DNA of 64,000 bases from Candidatus Saccharimonadota bacterium (GTDB lineage Bacteria; Patescibacteriota; Saccharimonadia; Saccharimonadales; Saccharimonadaceae): assembly GCA_003979185.1 (NCBI GenBank), contig RYWJ01000002.1, positions 1-64,000 of the forward strand. The letters run 5' to 3'. Positions within the stretch are counted from its first letter, which is position 1. Every line of letters starts with the position of its first letter. The notes under the pieces were generated by a model. The model made no database searches. It saw only the letters and a list, made by a program, of their open reading frames with translations, and had not been told where the DNA came from. Shown piece by piece: positions 22,428 to 30,460 of the stretch. The translations under genes were made by a program, and so were the position numbers.

Positions 22428-24007
22428 GCCAGCAGATCCTCCCCATTGAGTCTTGAGTAATTTAGAGTGAAGACGCCCTCTTCAATGTTAGTTCCATTAA
22501 GAGTTAGCTCTGTAATCAAGTTGTTGTTTCCAAACTGATAGGAGATCCCAGTAATTTGATAAATGCCATTGTAGTCACCTTTTGAAGTTTGTATGCGTAT
22601 TAAATCCATGAGCTGAAAAGCAAAATCACCTTTAATTTGCGCCTTAACCACTCTGGTATAATCGCGATGTTGTTTAATAATTGTGCGAGCGAAGAGGTTC
22701 GCCTGATCGTAACTTTGGAAGAACTGGTTGTCGCTAATTTCTAAGGTCTTGTCGCCATATTTCTGCACGGATTCATCATCATATGCGTCATACTCTAGAA
22801 CCTCGTAGGTTTTAGCTGGCTCACCCCAAAGCTTCATCTCCGAGATTTCTACCGGATATGCGTGATGATTTGTAAACGTTATAATGTATGCCTTTGATGA
22901 TAGTACGCCAGTAGCAGTTATACCAGACGTGACGGGAACGTCATGACTATCAACTGCTGTGAACCAAGATACGGATGAAGCTTTACCTAGTGTAGGAGCT
23001 ACAACATCATAGCACGGTTCGCCAAGGCTACAACTGATTGTGAATGTGTCGTTTGGACTGACTACCCACAAATCAGATGCTCCGCGACTAGAAGCTGACT
23101 TTGTGTAGACCTCTTGATATTCTTGGACTTCTCGCCGTTCAATATTAATCTTAACATGATTAACCACATCTGATAGTTGTCCAGGAGTGAGCGACATAAT
23201 ATGATAATCGCTCAAATTAGCTTTAATATCAGTGTCACTTGCTACGCCAGCAGCAGATTCGAATCGAACAATACCTTTTTCATCTAGCCACATGAATCCA
23301 TTCTCTGCTTGCACTAGTTTTTTCAAGGCATCGCCAACGCTCACGCCCACATCGAAAAATACAAAAGGTATGACAAATTTACCTGGAGCTAAATGATATT
23401 GGGTTGGGGATAAACCATAGCTTTGCAGAATAGCGGCAATTACTTCATCTGTGCGTGCATTGCGCATATTTATTACAGTTTTAAGAGTTTGATTGCAGAT
23501 ATCGTACAAGAAGTCTATTACGTGATAATCAACCGTTCTAGAGCTGTCGTTAAGATCAGGTAGTCCATCCGTAATGCCTGCAATTTGCGGAACAAATTCT
23601 GTTGCACCTGGGTACTTAAATCCTGCCGACAACCGCATAGGTCGAGCTGGTAGGTTGTTAAGGCCTATAGGCGAATTGCGGTTGAGCGGAGTAAAATAGC
23701 CATCTGTATTGCTGAGTGAGAAATCGGCCATTGCGCATTGTATTTGATACGGAAATTCTAGCCTCCGCTCCCATGAAGCAGACACGAGCCTGTCCGAATA
23801 GTCTTTATAATCATAGAAGTCCCAGCTTTGCGTATCAGCGTCACTTGCGGCGAACTTCAAAATATCTGAACCATCCAGAACAGACTCGTCTAATGTGAAA
23901 AAGCCACCATCGTTTAACTGCTTGTCAAAAGACACGTACAAGCGTACAATTGGATTGATAATTTGCCCAAAAGCGGCTTTATGAAAATTATCGGTTACTT
24001 CAATCAT
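22424..24007 (-). CDS. Tail hub/baseplate (Tal-like) protein
   Basis: 527 residues. The first about 120 residues describe surface-strand features (FPYQIQCAMADFSLSNTDGYF), the middle (about 130-340) includes GVSVGDALKKLVQAENGFMWLDEKG, a pattern found in phage tail hub proteins and gp27-like folds, and the C-terminus has GDYNGIYQITGISYQF. It probably forms the tail tip hub to which fibres attach. Position after tape measure and Dit-like genes fits. Confidence 0.7.
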   Translation of the reverse strand: MIEVTDNFHKAAFGQIINPIVRLYVSFDKQLNDGGFFTLDESVLDGSDILKFAASDADTQSWDFYDYKDYSDRLVSASWERRLEFPYQIQCAMADFSLSNTDGYFTPLNRNSPIGLNNLPARPMRLSAGFKYPGATEFVPQIAGITDGLPDLNDSSRTVDYHVIDFLYDICNQTLKTVINMRNARTDEVIAAILQSYGLSPTQYHLAPGKFVIPFVFFDVGVSVGDALKKLVQAENGFMWLDEKGIVRFESAAGVASDTDIKANLSDYHIMSLTPGQLSDVVNHVKINIERREVQEYQEVYTKSASSRGASDLWVVSPNDTFTISCSLGEPCYDVVAPTLGKASSVSWFTAVDSHDVPVTSGITATGVLSSKAYIITFTNHHAYPVEISEMKLWGEPAKTYEVLEYDAYDDESVQKYGDKTLEISDNQFFQSYDQANLFARTIIKQHRDYTRVVKAQIKGDFAFQLMDLIRIQTSKGDYNGIYQITGISYQFGNNNLITELTLNGTNIEEGVFTLNYSRLNGEDLLA

Positions 24008-24390
24008 GGCATCTGTTTGCTTTCTCTGAATGTGAGCTTGATATTATCGACTAGTCCACAGCTGTTTATGACTTCGGTATTCGATAATGTCATCTTTGCA
24101 GTCATATCAGTAATGTTTAGGACCTCTGCTCCATCTACAGTTATTTTGGGATACTTAAGGTTAGAGTATTGGCGATCAACAAAGGCTTTTAATGCACTAT
24201 AAGATTCCTGATCCATAGCAAATAAAGAAACTTCGTACGAACGTTTAGTTGATCCGTAGTAAGTAGAGATATTCCCATCAACGGTTTCTACGTCGGTTTC
24301 GTTAATAATCGGCGCAAGTGTAATAGGCGTTATGAGCGTTGCTCCAAATGTCATTTGGTCACTATTATCTTGGATTGTCAGTGTAATCAT
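24004..24390 (-). CDS. Distal tail (Dit-like) protein
   Basis: 128 residues, beta-rich; follows the tape measure gene and precedes the hub with 4-base overlaps on both sides, the canonical Dit slot. Shorter than many Dit proteins, so it would be the core-domain type without carbohydrate modules. Motif evidence is weak. Confidence 0.55.
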   Translation of the reverse strand: MITLTIQDNSDQMTFGATLITPITLAPIINETDVETVDGNISTYYGSTKRSYEVSLFAMDQESYSALKAFVDRQYSNLKYPKITVDGAEVLNITDMTAKMTLSNTEVINSCGLVDNIKLTFRESKQMP

Positions 24391-26570
24391 GATAACCTCG
24401 ATTGGTTAATTTGTGTTAATGCATGTTGTAACTCTTGAGCTAGTTCGCGTTTTGCTTGAGGGGAGGTTGCCAAGATGCCAGACAGGTTAATAGTAATATT
24501 CTGTGCAGCAAGCTTGGGTGTGCCAGTATTCTGGTCTACTTGCTCCGCTGGCACGACATATTCCCCTCTATGAACGACTCCAGCTACTTCATTAGGTGCG
24601 CCACGGCCGGTGTAGCCACCGTTGTTGAATCCGCGTATCATTCTCTTGCCATGCTCGATGGCTTGTGTGCTTATGGAGCCCATGACGACTGCCGTCGGAT
24701 CTAAAACTAGAGATTGACCTTTATTTAACTCACTAGTCCATTTGACTATTTCTGTATTTACTGTACGTAAACCCTCTTTTAATTTTTGATCTTGAACACG
24801 GTTATATTCGTTCCAATATGCGGCAGCCGCTTCTGCACCCTTTTGTCTTGCATCTTCTACTTGTTTATTAAGACTTTCGCGCTGTTTGTTGAATCGTTCT
24901 TGCAGACTCTCTACTTCATCAAGCAAAATCTCTTCACGCACAGAGTTGAGTAAGTCACGGTGCTTATTCATGAAAGCCAATTCATCATCTAGCTCACCTT
25001 GCAGATTTGCAAGCTTTTGCTCAAGCTTTATCCGATCGTTCTCATTTTGTAGACGGATTTCTTCTTCTTGAGCCAAAGTTTCTTGTTGATAAAGATGTTT
25101 TTCCTTTTCAAGAGCAAATTGGACTTGTGCTAATTTTTGTTTGTTATAGTCATTGTTATAACGTTGCAAGAAGTTAAGCTGAGCCATTAACTCGTTGACT
25201 GTTTCTTGGTGGCTACGTTCCTGTTTTGCCATCGTAACGTTAAAATCGGCAGTCCGTTCGTCTATTGCGCGCCGATAATCAATATTAGCTTCTTCAATTT
25301 GACTAGTAAGTTTCTCTAGATTTTCTTCATGATTGACGGCAATTTGTTTGAGATCGCGCCGATAATCGCGTTCAAGTTCCGCAAGTTGTTTTTCGAGTTT
25401 GGCAACTTGCTCAGCCGCGTCGTTCATAGCACTACCAAGTTGTTTGGTATTGCCCTCCATCTCCTGAACTGTGGTGCTTGCATTGCCAATTGTTTCATCT
25501 GCTTCATCAACAGAGTCTACCATATTGTCAACTGCACTGGAAGCTGCCCACATTGCGCCCATAGTCGCAATAGCGGCAACAAGACCAACAATCCCTCCTC
25601 GTGCAATTTTCGTTAGCAGACTCATATTACTCAATGCTTTAGTAAGGCTTTTTATGCTTTTTACGCCGATGGCAGTTGCACCAGCTAGCCCACTGGCACC
25701 GGCCAAAATACCTATAGTTGTAGCAAGGGTTGCTACGAGAGATTGATTATTGGTGATCCATTGAGCTATGCCACTAATGATTGGACCAAAGCTATTAAAC
25801 ATGGACCCCATAGTTTGTTTCACTTGCTCGATTGCGGTGTCTAATTGCTGTTGAGATCCAGCTAGTGTTTGCGTGTAGCTGTCGGCATTTCCTGCAAAGA
25901 CTCCACCTTCTGCAAGTACGCCATTATATACCGCCTGCTGTTTTTCCGCTTGAGATAATTGATTGGCTGTTTTACCTAAAGAACTTGCATATTCTTCATA
26001 CATTTTTGCGATATTCTTCTGAATGCCAGACGCGTCAGAAAGCACTGAGTTTTCCTGTCGTATACCTTGAGTGGTTGCCACAACTGCTTCGCCAAGAGAA
26101 TAATTAGCTTGTCGGTTATACACGGCGGCATCGGTCATGATTTTAATAAGCTCAGTAGCCTCACTTACCGAATACCCATAGCCTTGCAAGTTCTTCATTG
26201 CTTCCGCAGCTTCTGCTTGCGATAATAGACCGCTTGAGGAAAGCTCCTGGACGGCAGAAATTGATTGCGAAATGGAGTTCCCTAAACCGCTAGCAACTGC
26301 TTTAACCCCATTCATAGAAGCCTGATATTGGTTAAAAGAGTCAACAACATCGCCAATTGCGGATGCAGTACCACTTAAAGCTAGATGCGTCGTGGCGAGT
26401 TGCCCAATACTAGAAGTAAGTTCAGAAAATCCAGCTGACATAGTCTTGGTTTCTGAGGCGCTTTTTTGTGTCATATCCGACAAAGTTACCTGAAAATCGC
26501 CTAACTGGCGTTGTGCTTCAGTAGTATCTACAATAATTCTAAAAGTCGCTTGTCCAAGATTTTCATTCAT
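24387..26570 (-). CDS. Tape measure protein
   Basis: 727 residues. Alpha-helical N-terminus, two hydrophobic patches (about 285-310 and 325-345), a long charged coiled coil (about 385-600) and the C-terminal motif NNGGYTGRGAPNEVAGVVHR, highly characteristic of tape measure proteins. Its length sets tail length: by the usual about 0.15 nm per residue it predicts a tail near 110 nm. The predicted late promoter places the start only 6 bases from a -10 box, so this gene is probably leaderless. Confidence 0.92.
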   Translation of the reverse strand: MNENLGQATFRIIVDTTEAQRQLGDFQVTLSDMTQKSASETKTMSAGFSELTSSIGQLATTHLALSGTASAIGDVVDSFNQYQASMNGVKAVASGLGNSISQSISAVQELSSSGLLSQAEAAEAMKNLQGYGYSVSEATELIKIMTDAAVYNRQANYSLGEAVVATTQGIRQENSVLSDASGIQKNIAKMYEEYASSLGKTANQLSQAEKQQAVYNGVLAEGGVFAGNADSYTQTLAGSQQQLDTAIEQVKQTMGSMFNSFGPIISGIAQWITNNQSLVATLATTIGILAGASGLAGATAIGVKSIKSLTKALSNMSLLTKIARGGIVGLVAAIATMGAMWAASSAVDNMVDSVDEADETIGNASTTVQEMEGNTKQLGSAMNDAAEQVAKLEKQLAELERDYRRDLKQIAVNHEENLEKLTSQIEEANIDYRRAIDERTADFNVTMAKQERSHQETVNELMAQLNFLQRYNNDYNKQKLAQVQFALEKEKHLYQQETLAQEEEIRLQNENDRIKLEQKLANLQGELDDELAFMNKHRDLLNSVREEILLDEVESLQERFNKQRESLNKQVEDARQKGAEAAAAYWNEYNRVQDQKLKEGLRTVNTEIVKWTSELNKGQSLVLDPTAVVMGSISTQAIEHGKRMIRGFNNGGYTGRGAPNEVAGVVHRGEYVVPAEQVDQNTGTPKLAAQNITINLSGILATSPQAKRELAQELQHALTQINQSRLS

Positions 26571-26576
26571 GTTTTT

Positions 26577-26606
26577 AGGTTATTTATGCTACGAAGTGTT
26601 AAGCAA
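26577..26606 (-). promoter_or_regulatory. Late-promoter motif, tape-measure unit
   Basis: Minus strand TTGCTTAACACTTCGTA (26606-26590) then TAACCT (26582-26577), 6 bases before the tape measure ATG. Back to back with the plus-strand promoter at 26613. Confidence 0.6.
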
Positions 26607-26612
26607 GCATGG

Positions 26613-26739
26613 TATAATAGTAATGTTCATTGTATATATTATTGCATAGTCTTAGTTCTAAAATGAGCTAACGTTTGTAAGCTAGTACTAAGGCTAGTAA
26701 TATGCAGTGAACGAGTATATTAAACGTTGGCTCTTTTTT
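26613..26739 (+). promoter_or_regulatory. Structured leader with terminator (attenuator-like)
   Basis: TATAAT at 26613-26618 predicts a start at 26625. The RNA begins with GTTCA (26625-26629), which pairs with TGAAC (26708-26712); TGCATA (26643-26648) with TATGCA (26701-26706); CTTAGT (26651-26656) with ACTAAG (26687-26692). A terminator, GAGCTAACGTTT (26665-26676) with AAACGTTGGCTC (26722-26733) plus T6, has one arm inside and one outside these nested stems, so the two folds exclude each other. This is the logic of an attenuator or riboswitch controlling the gene at 26756. Confidence 0.6.
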
Positions 26740-26755
26740 GAGCGTGGAGATATAA

Positions 26756-27478
26756 GTGGGAATTATTATTGGGGGAAAATATAATGGCTATAAGATCTAC
26801 TGTAATAGAGATTATAAGTATTTGTACATAAAAGTAGATGATGTGATAGTCGGTATCACGAAACGTAATATATCTGCATATAAAGAGAGATCCCAAAATG
26901 GACTAAGTGATGCTATTTATGCTATCGAATGGCAAAAAGGCGAAAGGTCGCTAATCAAAATACCTAGGTCATGGTCAGAAATAATGATATCTGGTTGTGA
27001 ATTTGGCCCACTTGATGAAAAGAGCTCGAGAAAAAATAGAGAAAACAGCCGTTATATTTTCGCTAGCATATTGTCATGTATTATTATAGTTGCATGCGTA
27101 ATAACTGGAGTTATGATTAGCAGAGGCGATACGAATAACGTTGTTTCTAGCAGCCAGCCCAAAACTACAAGAAAAAAATGGTATGTCTGGGACAAAGAAA
27201 GCACACCTGAAGAAGCAGATGTAGTCATAATCATGGGTGAATTCACTAGCGGCTATGGAGGCATAGGCACCATGGGTGGTTCTGCTAAAAACTTTACATC
27301 TAAGACATTAAGCTACATCCAGATAACCATTGGCTTATATGCAGGGGAGGCTAAGGTAGGTAGTTGTTTTGCCAACCAGAGCTACCTTGCGCCTGATACT
27401 TATTGGAATTTCGAAGCTACATGTACTAACTCAAGCTCCGCCTCATCCTATAAAGTTGAGGATGTGACTTATTGGTAG
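26756..27478 (+). CDS. Accessory membrane protein with FxLYD-like domain
   Basis: 240 residues: a cytoplasmic N-terminal region (1-100), one membrane segment (about 101-122, FASILSCIIIVACVITGVMI), a linker, then an about 90-residue beta domain (GSAKNFTSKTLSYIQITIGL, DTYWNFEATC) like FxLYD domains of Gram-positive surface proteins. GTG start after GGAG. It is inserted against the direction of the tail genes between chaperones and tape measure, with its own leader, so it looks like a lysogeny-expressed accessory (moron) gene, perhaps altering the host surface. Confidence 0.65.
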   Translation: MGIIIGGKYNGYKIYCNRDYKYLYIKVDDVIVGITKRNISAYKERSQNGLSDAIYAIEWQKGERSLIKIPRSWSEIMISGCEFGPLDEKSSRKNRENSRYIFASILSCIIIVACVITGVMISRGDTNNVVSSSQPKTTRKKWYVWDKESTPEEADVVIIMGEFTSGYGGIGTMGGSAKNFTSKTLSYIQITIGLYAGEAKVGSCFANQSYLAPDTYWNFEATCTNSSSASSYKVEDVTYW

Positions 27479-27480
27479 AT

Positions 27481-27870
27481 TTACTTATACGCCTCATCTT
27501 GTAGCTTGTTGACATACTCAGCATTATGCTTGGCATAGCTTTTATCATTCGTCGATAGAGTGGTGGCAGCGTTAATTTTGCCACTATCAATATTTAGTCT
27601 ATAATGCAGTTTCTCAGCCGCTTTAACTAAGGCGACAGCTTCTTCAAGAACGAACGCTAAGCGCGTCAAGTTTCCCTTACTATCAATACCACTATGATAA
27701 TTACGTTTGAAATCCACAACCGCTTGCCACCCATAATAGTATCCAAGCTGTGCGCATAAGTAAAAATAAGGTGGAATATCTGGCTTATGCTGAGGATTTA
27801 GCCGATCGACCGCCCACCCCTCAACAGTTTTGCGGTCTTCTGGAGTCATTAAATCAAGGAGATTAGGCAT
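27481..27870 (-). CDS. Tail assembly chaperone-like protein, distal
   Basis: 129 residues, helical, with PPYFYLCAQLGYYYGWQAV. Follows the first chaperone with an 8-base overlap, which mimics the paired tail chaperones of siphophages (often joined by frameshifting). Assignment is by position before the tape measure. Confidence 0.5.
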   Translation of the reverse strand: MPNLLDLMTPEDRKTVEGWAVDRLNPQHKPDIPPYFYLCAQLGYYYGWQAVVDFKRNYHSGIDSKGNLTRLAFVLEEAVALVKAAEKLHYRLNIDSGKINAATTLSTNDKSYAKHNAEYVNKLQDEAYK

Positions 27871-28297
27871 TGTCAGCCTTAGCCATAATTTGTTGATAGA
27901 AACCCAAAATCTCTTTATAACTAAAATCGTTCAGCAGCTTTTTCCAGTTTTCTTCGTTATCAGTTGACCATAGCTTTAGGTGTGCCTTTTGAGCATATTT
28001 TAGGGCTTCAGTAATTTGTTTTTGTGCCTCAGCCATATCAGCCCCAGCCTGTTTGTATTCATCGGTTTGTCGCAAAGTGGCTAGACCATCCGCGTCTTTA
28101 TTTTCAATAAGCTTACTTTCGCGATCGTAGAGATTCTGATATGTAGTTCGTACTTCGTCGACTGCCCTAGTAGCGTCATCAAGACGCTGTTTTAGGTCTG
28201 CTTCTGCTCCAGCTCCTAGCCTGCGCACGCGAAACACTCCATAACCTTTAATTTCCGCCTCTATTTCATAAGGTTTAGCTTCTATACTTATAGTCAT
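27863..28297 (-). CDS. Tail assembly chaperone-like protein, proximal
   Basis: 144 residues: short beta-rich start (MTISIEAKPYEIEAEIKGYG) then a long charged helical part. Layout matches proximal tail chaperones, which coat the tape measure during tail assembly. First gene of the leftward late unit. Confidence 0.55.
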   Translation of the reverse strand: MTISIEAKPYEIEAEIKGYGVFRVRRLGAGAEADLKQRLDDATRAVDEVRTTYQNLYDRESKLIENKDADGLATLRQTDEYKQAGADMAEAQKQITEALKYAQKAHLKLWSTDNEENWKKLLNDFSYKEILGFYQQIMAKADNA

Positions 28298-28331
28298 ATC
28301 TATATCTATCCATTTAAGTTTATATGGTTTA

Positions 28332-28361
28332 TGTATAACTTGCCTACGAAGTGGCAGGAAA
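28332..28361 (-). promoter_or_regulatory. Late-promoter motif, chaperone unit
   Basis: Minus strand CCACTTCGTA (28354-28345), then 7 bases, TATACA (28337-28332). The upstream TTGCTTA part is degenerate here. Divergent from the next copy, forming an inverted pair. Confidence 0.55.
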
Positions 28362-28367
28362 GACTAG

Positions 28368-28397
28368 TTGCTTACCACTTCGTAGCCTAGCTATTCT
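28368..28397 (+). promoter_or_regulatory. Late-promoter motif, 28.4 kb unit
   Basis: TTGCTTACCACTTCGTA (28368-28384), 7 bases, TATTCT (28392-28397), 6 bases to the ATG: predicted leaderless transcript. The 20 bases from 28369 match those at 8511. Confidence 0.6.
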
Positions 28398-28403
28398 TAT
28401 GAT

Positions 28404-28742
28404 ATGGATATTATTTTGAACCAAATTGCAGTCTGGTCACCATGCCTAGTAAGCAGTCTTAATGTACGGGAAATGCCTAAAGGTGAAAGATTCCTTATGC
28501 CTGGAACAGTTATTTATAGAATCTCTGAAACACCTATATATAGATACATCAAAAACTACACTATCAAAAAAGTGAAATTTAGCTTATTTGTGCGCACAGC
28601 ATATCGCGATGATAAGCTAGTGGAGCAGCAACTTGACGAAACGGCAAAGAAGCTTACAAAAGAATATGTACTTAATGCTATTTCAGCTGGTGGTATGAAT
28701 TTCACTTATACACCATATTCTGTGGATATGGGGGCAAAATAA
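28404..28742 (+). CDS. Putative virion protein
   Basis: 112 residues with own late-promoter motif; no motif recognised. RTAYRDDKLVEQQLDETAKK suggests a helix, the remainder beta. Coupled to the next tail-like gene by a one-base overlap. Likely a minor tail or accessory virion protein. Confidence 0.5.
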   Translation: MDIILNQIAVWSPCLVSSLNVREMPKGERFLMPGTVIYRISETPIYRYIKNYTIKKVKFSLFVRTAYRDDKLVEQQLDETAKKLTKEYVLNAISAGGMNFTYTPYSVDMGAK

Positions 28743-29308
28743 TGGCAACAGTTTCGCTACCGTATCCAAATCTTGTATTTGCCCCTCTCGACAAGCTTAC
28801 TGCCGAAGAGATGAACCAAATTGTTGCAAATTATACGGCTATCGCTAATGCTTTCCCTCTTACCGCCGATCAAATTGCTACTGGTGCGATAACAAGCGCT
28901 AAGTTAGCAAATGGGTCTGTGGGTATGGATGCGATTAACTGGTCGGCTTTTCCTATGAAGATTACGTTCGACGACGTAAGTTTTGCGTTAAGCACCAACT
29001 GGCAAGTTGTGACATCTATTAACGTGTCAGATTTTCCTACTGGTTCCCACATGCTGGTGTTCGGTCAAAGTCAATTCTCTAATGACGGGGAAGAAACTGG
29101 CGTAGACATGCAACTGGTTTATGGTGGCTATACATCGAATGTGTATAACGATGTTTTTAGGTGGAGCACATCAAACACAGTGTCTTGGATCTTTGAGAAA
29201 ACCGCGACAGTTTCAACGATAAATCTTCAAAATAAGAAAAATAGTAACGCTTCTGCTCTTAATGTTAGATCTGGCTGGCGACATATGTACGCAGTGAGGG
29301 TTGCCTAA
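28742..29308 (+). CDS. Minor tail/fibre protein
   Basis: 188 residues. The N-terminus (PYPNLVFAPLDKLTAEEMNQ, then LTADQIATGAITSAKLANGS) follows the pattern of phage tail-fibre-like proteins that begin with an attachment helix and a repetitive shaft; the C-terminal about 110 residues form a beta-rich head. Probably a second host-contact protein. Confidence 0.6.
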   Translation: MATVSLPYPNLVFAPLDKLTAEEMNQIVANYTAIANAFPLTADQIATGAITSAKLANGSVGMDAINWSAFPMKITFDDVSFALSTNWQVVTSINVSDFPTGSHMLVFGQSQFSNDGEETGVDMQLVYGGYTSNVYNDVFRWSTSNTVSWIFEKTATVSTINLQNKKNSNASALNVRSGWRHMYAVRVA

Positions 29309-29499
29309 CCTTTACGGCTTTTCTGCCCATATTTAGCTATGCGAGCGGCAACCGCTTTTTTGGCACGCTCGCTGCGCTGCTCGGGAGTGAGATTGGCATT
29401 CATTGCCTTAGCTCCAGCTTGATGCGCTTTTTTGTATTTTGCTAACTCAGCTTTAAGTCTGGCGTTTTCTTCTTTTAGTTTTATGAGTTCATCGTTCAT
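29305..29499 (-). CDS. Small basic protein with duplicated C-terminus, copy 2
   Basis: 64 residues: a coiled-coil N-terminus (LIKLKEENARLKAELAKYKK) fused to the 29-residue basic C-terminus identical to the gene at 20006-20206. AGGAGTAAGAAAA precedes the ATG, directly after pseudoknot strand B'. Different N-termini on the same tail suggest a common nucleic-acid-binding module with different partners. Convergent with, and overlapping by 4 bases, the tail gene. Confidence 0.7.
   Translation of the reverse strand: MNDELIKLKEENARLKAELAKYKKAHQAGAKAMNANLTPEQRSERAKKAVAARIAKYGQKSRKG
29310..29394. repeat. 85-bp duplicated segment, copy 2
   Basis: See 20011-20095; about two differences. Same orientation. 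Confidence 0.85.
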
Positions 29500-29518
29500 T
29501 TTTCTTACTCCTAGCCCC

Positions 29519-29696
29519 TGGCGGAGGGAGTAAGGGTATCGACCTTGATTTAATTAGCTAAGTTTGATATTATTTAGTTAAGCATTGTTAGAAACGCTTC
29601 CGTTTGGAGGTGTTTCTTTTTGGTATGAAAACTGTCTTTAATCGTTTCATACCGCTCCTTTCTCCGCCAGTTTTATTATGTTAATGAACCCTTACT
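29519..29696 (-). promoter_or_regulatory. Predicted A-B-A'-B' pseudoknot enclosing a leader ORF, copy 2
   Basis: Minus-strand mRNA: A AGTAAGGGT (29696-29688) pairs with A' ACCCTTACT (29537-29529); B TGGCGGAG (29669-29662) pairs with B' CTCCGCCA (29526-29519). Same order, same relation to start site, leader ORF and downstream ribosome-binding site as copy 1, but different bases, so pairing is conserved by compensation. Confidence 0.7.
29588..29650 (-). CDS. 20-residue leader peptide, copy 2
   Basis: Very basic peptide MKRLKTVFIPKRNTSKRKRF with an AAAGGAG site before its ATG, inside the pseudoknot loop, in the position of the 29-residue leader of copy 1. No similarity to that peptide, which argues that the act of translation, not the peptide, matters. 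Confidence 0.55.
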   Translation of the reverse strand: MKRLKTVFIPKRNTSKRKRF

Positions 29697-29702
29697 ATCT
29701 AT

Positions 29703-29731
29703 AGTATATCACGCATGCGTGATATATGCAA
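29703..29731 (-). promoter_or_regulatory. Promoter with palindromic operator, copy 2
   Basis: TTGCAT (29731-29726), 17-base spacer, TATACT (29708-29703). A perfect 22-bp palindrome (29705-29726, centre ACGCATGCGT) fills the spacer, a clear repressor-type operator. Copy 1 has the promoter but not the palindrome. Confidence 0.8.
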
Positions 29732-29822
29732 TACTTTTTGTGAAGATTTTTGTAAAATATAGCGGAGTTTTCCACAATCCGATTATGTTTGCGGTTATGC
29801 TGGCATTTGGTATAATGAGAGT

Positions 29823-30095
29823 ATGGCAATCAATATTATCAAAGAAAACTATCAAAATGGAGATGGTCAAGATGCAACGAAGATCGAAATTGCTAATGGT
29901 GATTTGGCTGCGTTGAAGGCTGCAACTGAGCAGTATGGTGTTCGTGACATTACTGATATGATAGCTTTTTCTATCGGTCTACTTAATGAGGCTGCCGGTC
30001 GTCCAGTAGCAGCAACCGATAAGGATGGGCGTTTAATAAAATTTATGCCTTCGAAAGCAATTACCAAAGATGGTTCAACAAATCAAAACCAGTAA
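29823..30095 (+). CDS. Small accessory protein, copy 2 of duplicated cassette
   Basis: 90 residues, paralogue of the gene at 19624 (core NGDLAALKAATEQYGVRDI). TATAAT at 29811-29816, 6 bases before ATG: leaderless. Function unknown. Overlaps the next gene by 26 bases. Confidence 0.65.
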   Translation: MAINIIKENYQNGDGQDATKIEIANGDLAALKAATEQYGVRDITDMIAFSIGLLNEAAGRPVAATDKDGRLIKFMPSKAITKDGSTNQNQ

Positions 30096-30429
30096 ACCAG
30101 TTTTAGATAAATATAAAGACACGCTTCAGCCGATGGTTGACGAGGCTCTTGCAGTGCAAAATTTAGCTCCAGCTGTAAAGGATGCAATAGCACAAAATAA
30201 ACCTCTGAATGAGGGGATTCAAGATGTAACAACGGAAGCAATCGAGCGAAACCCTAAAACAAGAGATGCACTTGATACTTGGTATGCAAACAGTAAGGCT
30301 ATCCGCAATAGTAAATCGGAGTTGCGAAAACCGAGTTATTGGATTCCGATTGTTTTAACAGGACTTATCGGTATAGTCGGCATTATTCTGTCTATAATCT
30401 CACTCATGAGTGGTACAAAGCCATCTTGA
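30070..30429 (+). CDS. Small tail-anchored membrane protein
   Basis: 119 residues: helical polar N-terminal part and a C-terminal membrane segment (about 92-112, WIPIVLTGLIGIVGIILSII). Starts inside the preceding gene. Unknown family; tail-anchored topology suits a superinfection or immunity role but this is not shown. Confidence 0.55.
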   Translation: MVQQIKTSKPVLDKYKDTLQPMVDEALAVQNLAPAVKDAIAQNKPLNEGIQDVTTEAIERNPKTRDALDTWYANSKAIRNSKSELRKPSYWIPIVLTGLIGIVGIILSIISLMSGTKPS

Positions 30430-30454
30430 CAATTGCGCCTATGTTTGCTACAAT
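30426..30454 (+). promoter_or_regulatory. Promoter of a small RNA
   Basis: TTGACA (30426-30431), 17-base spacer, TACAAT (30449-30454); start predicted at 30461. Confidence 0.8.
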
Positions 30455-30460
30455 GGTTAC

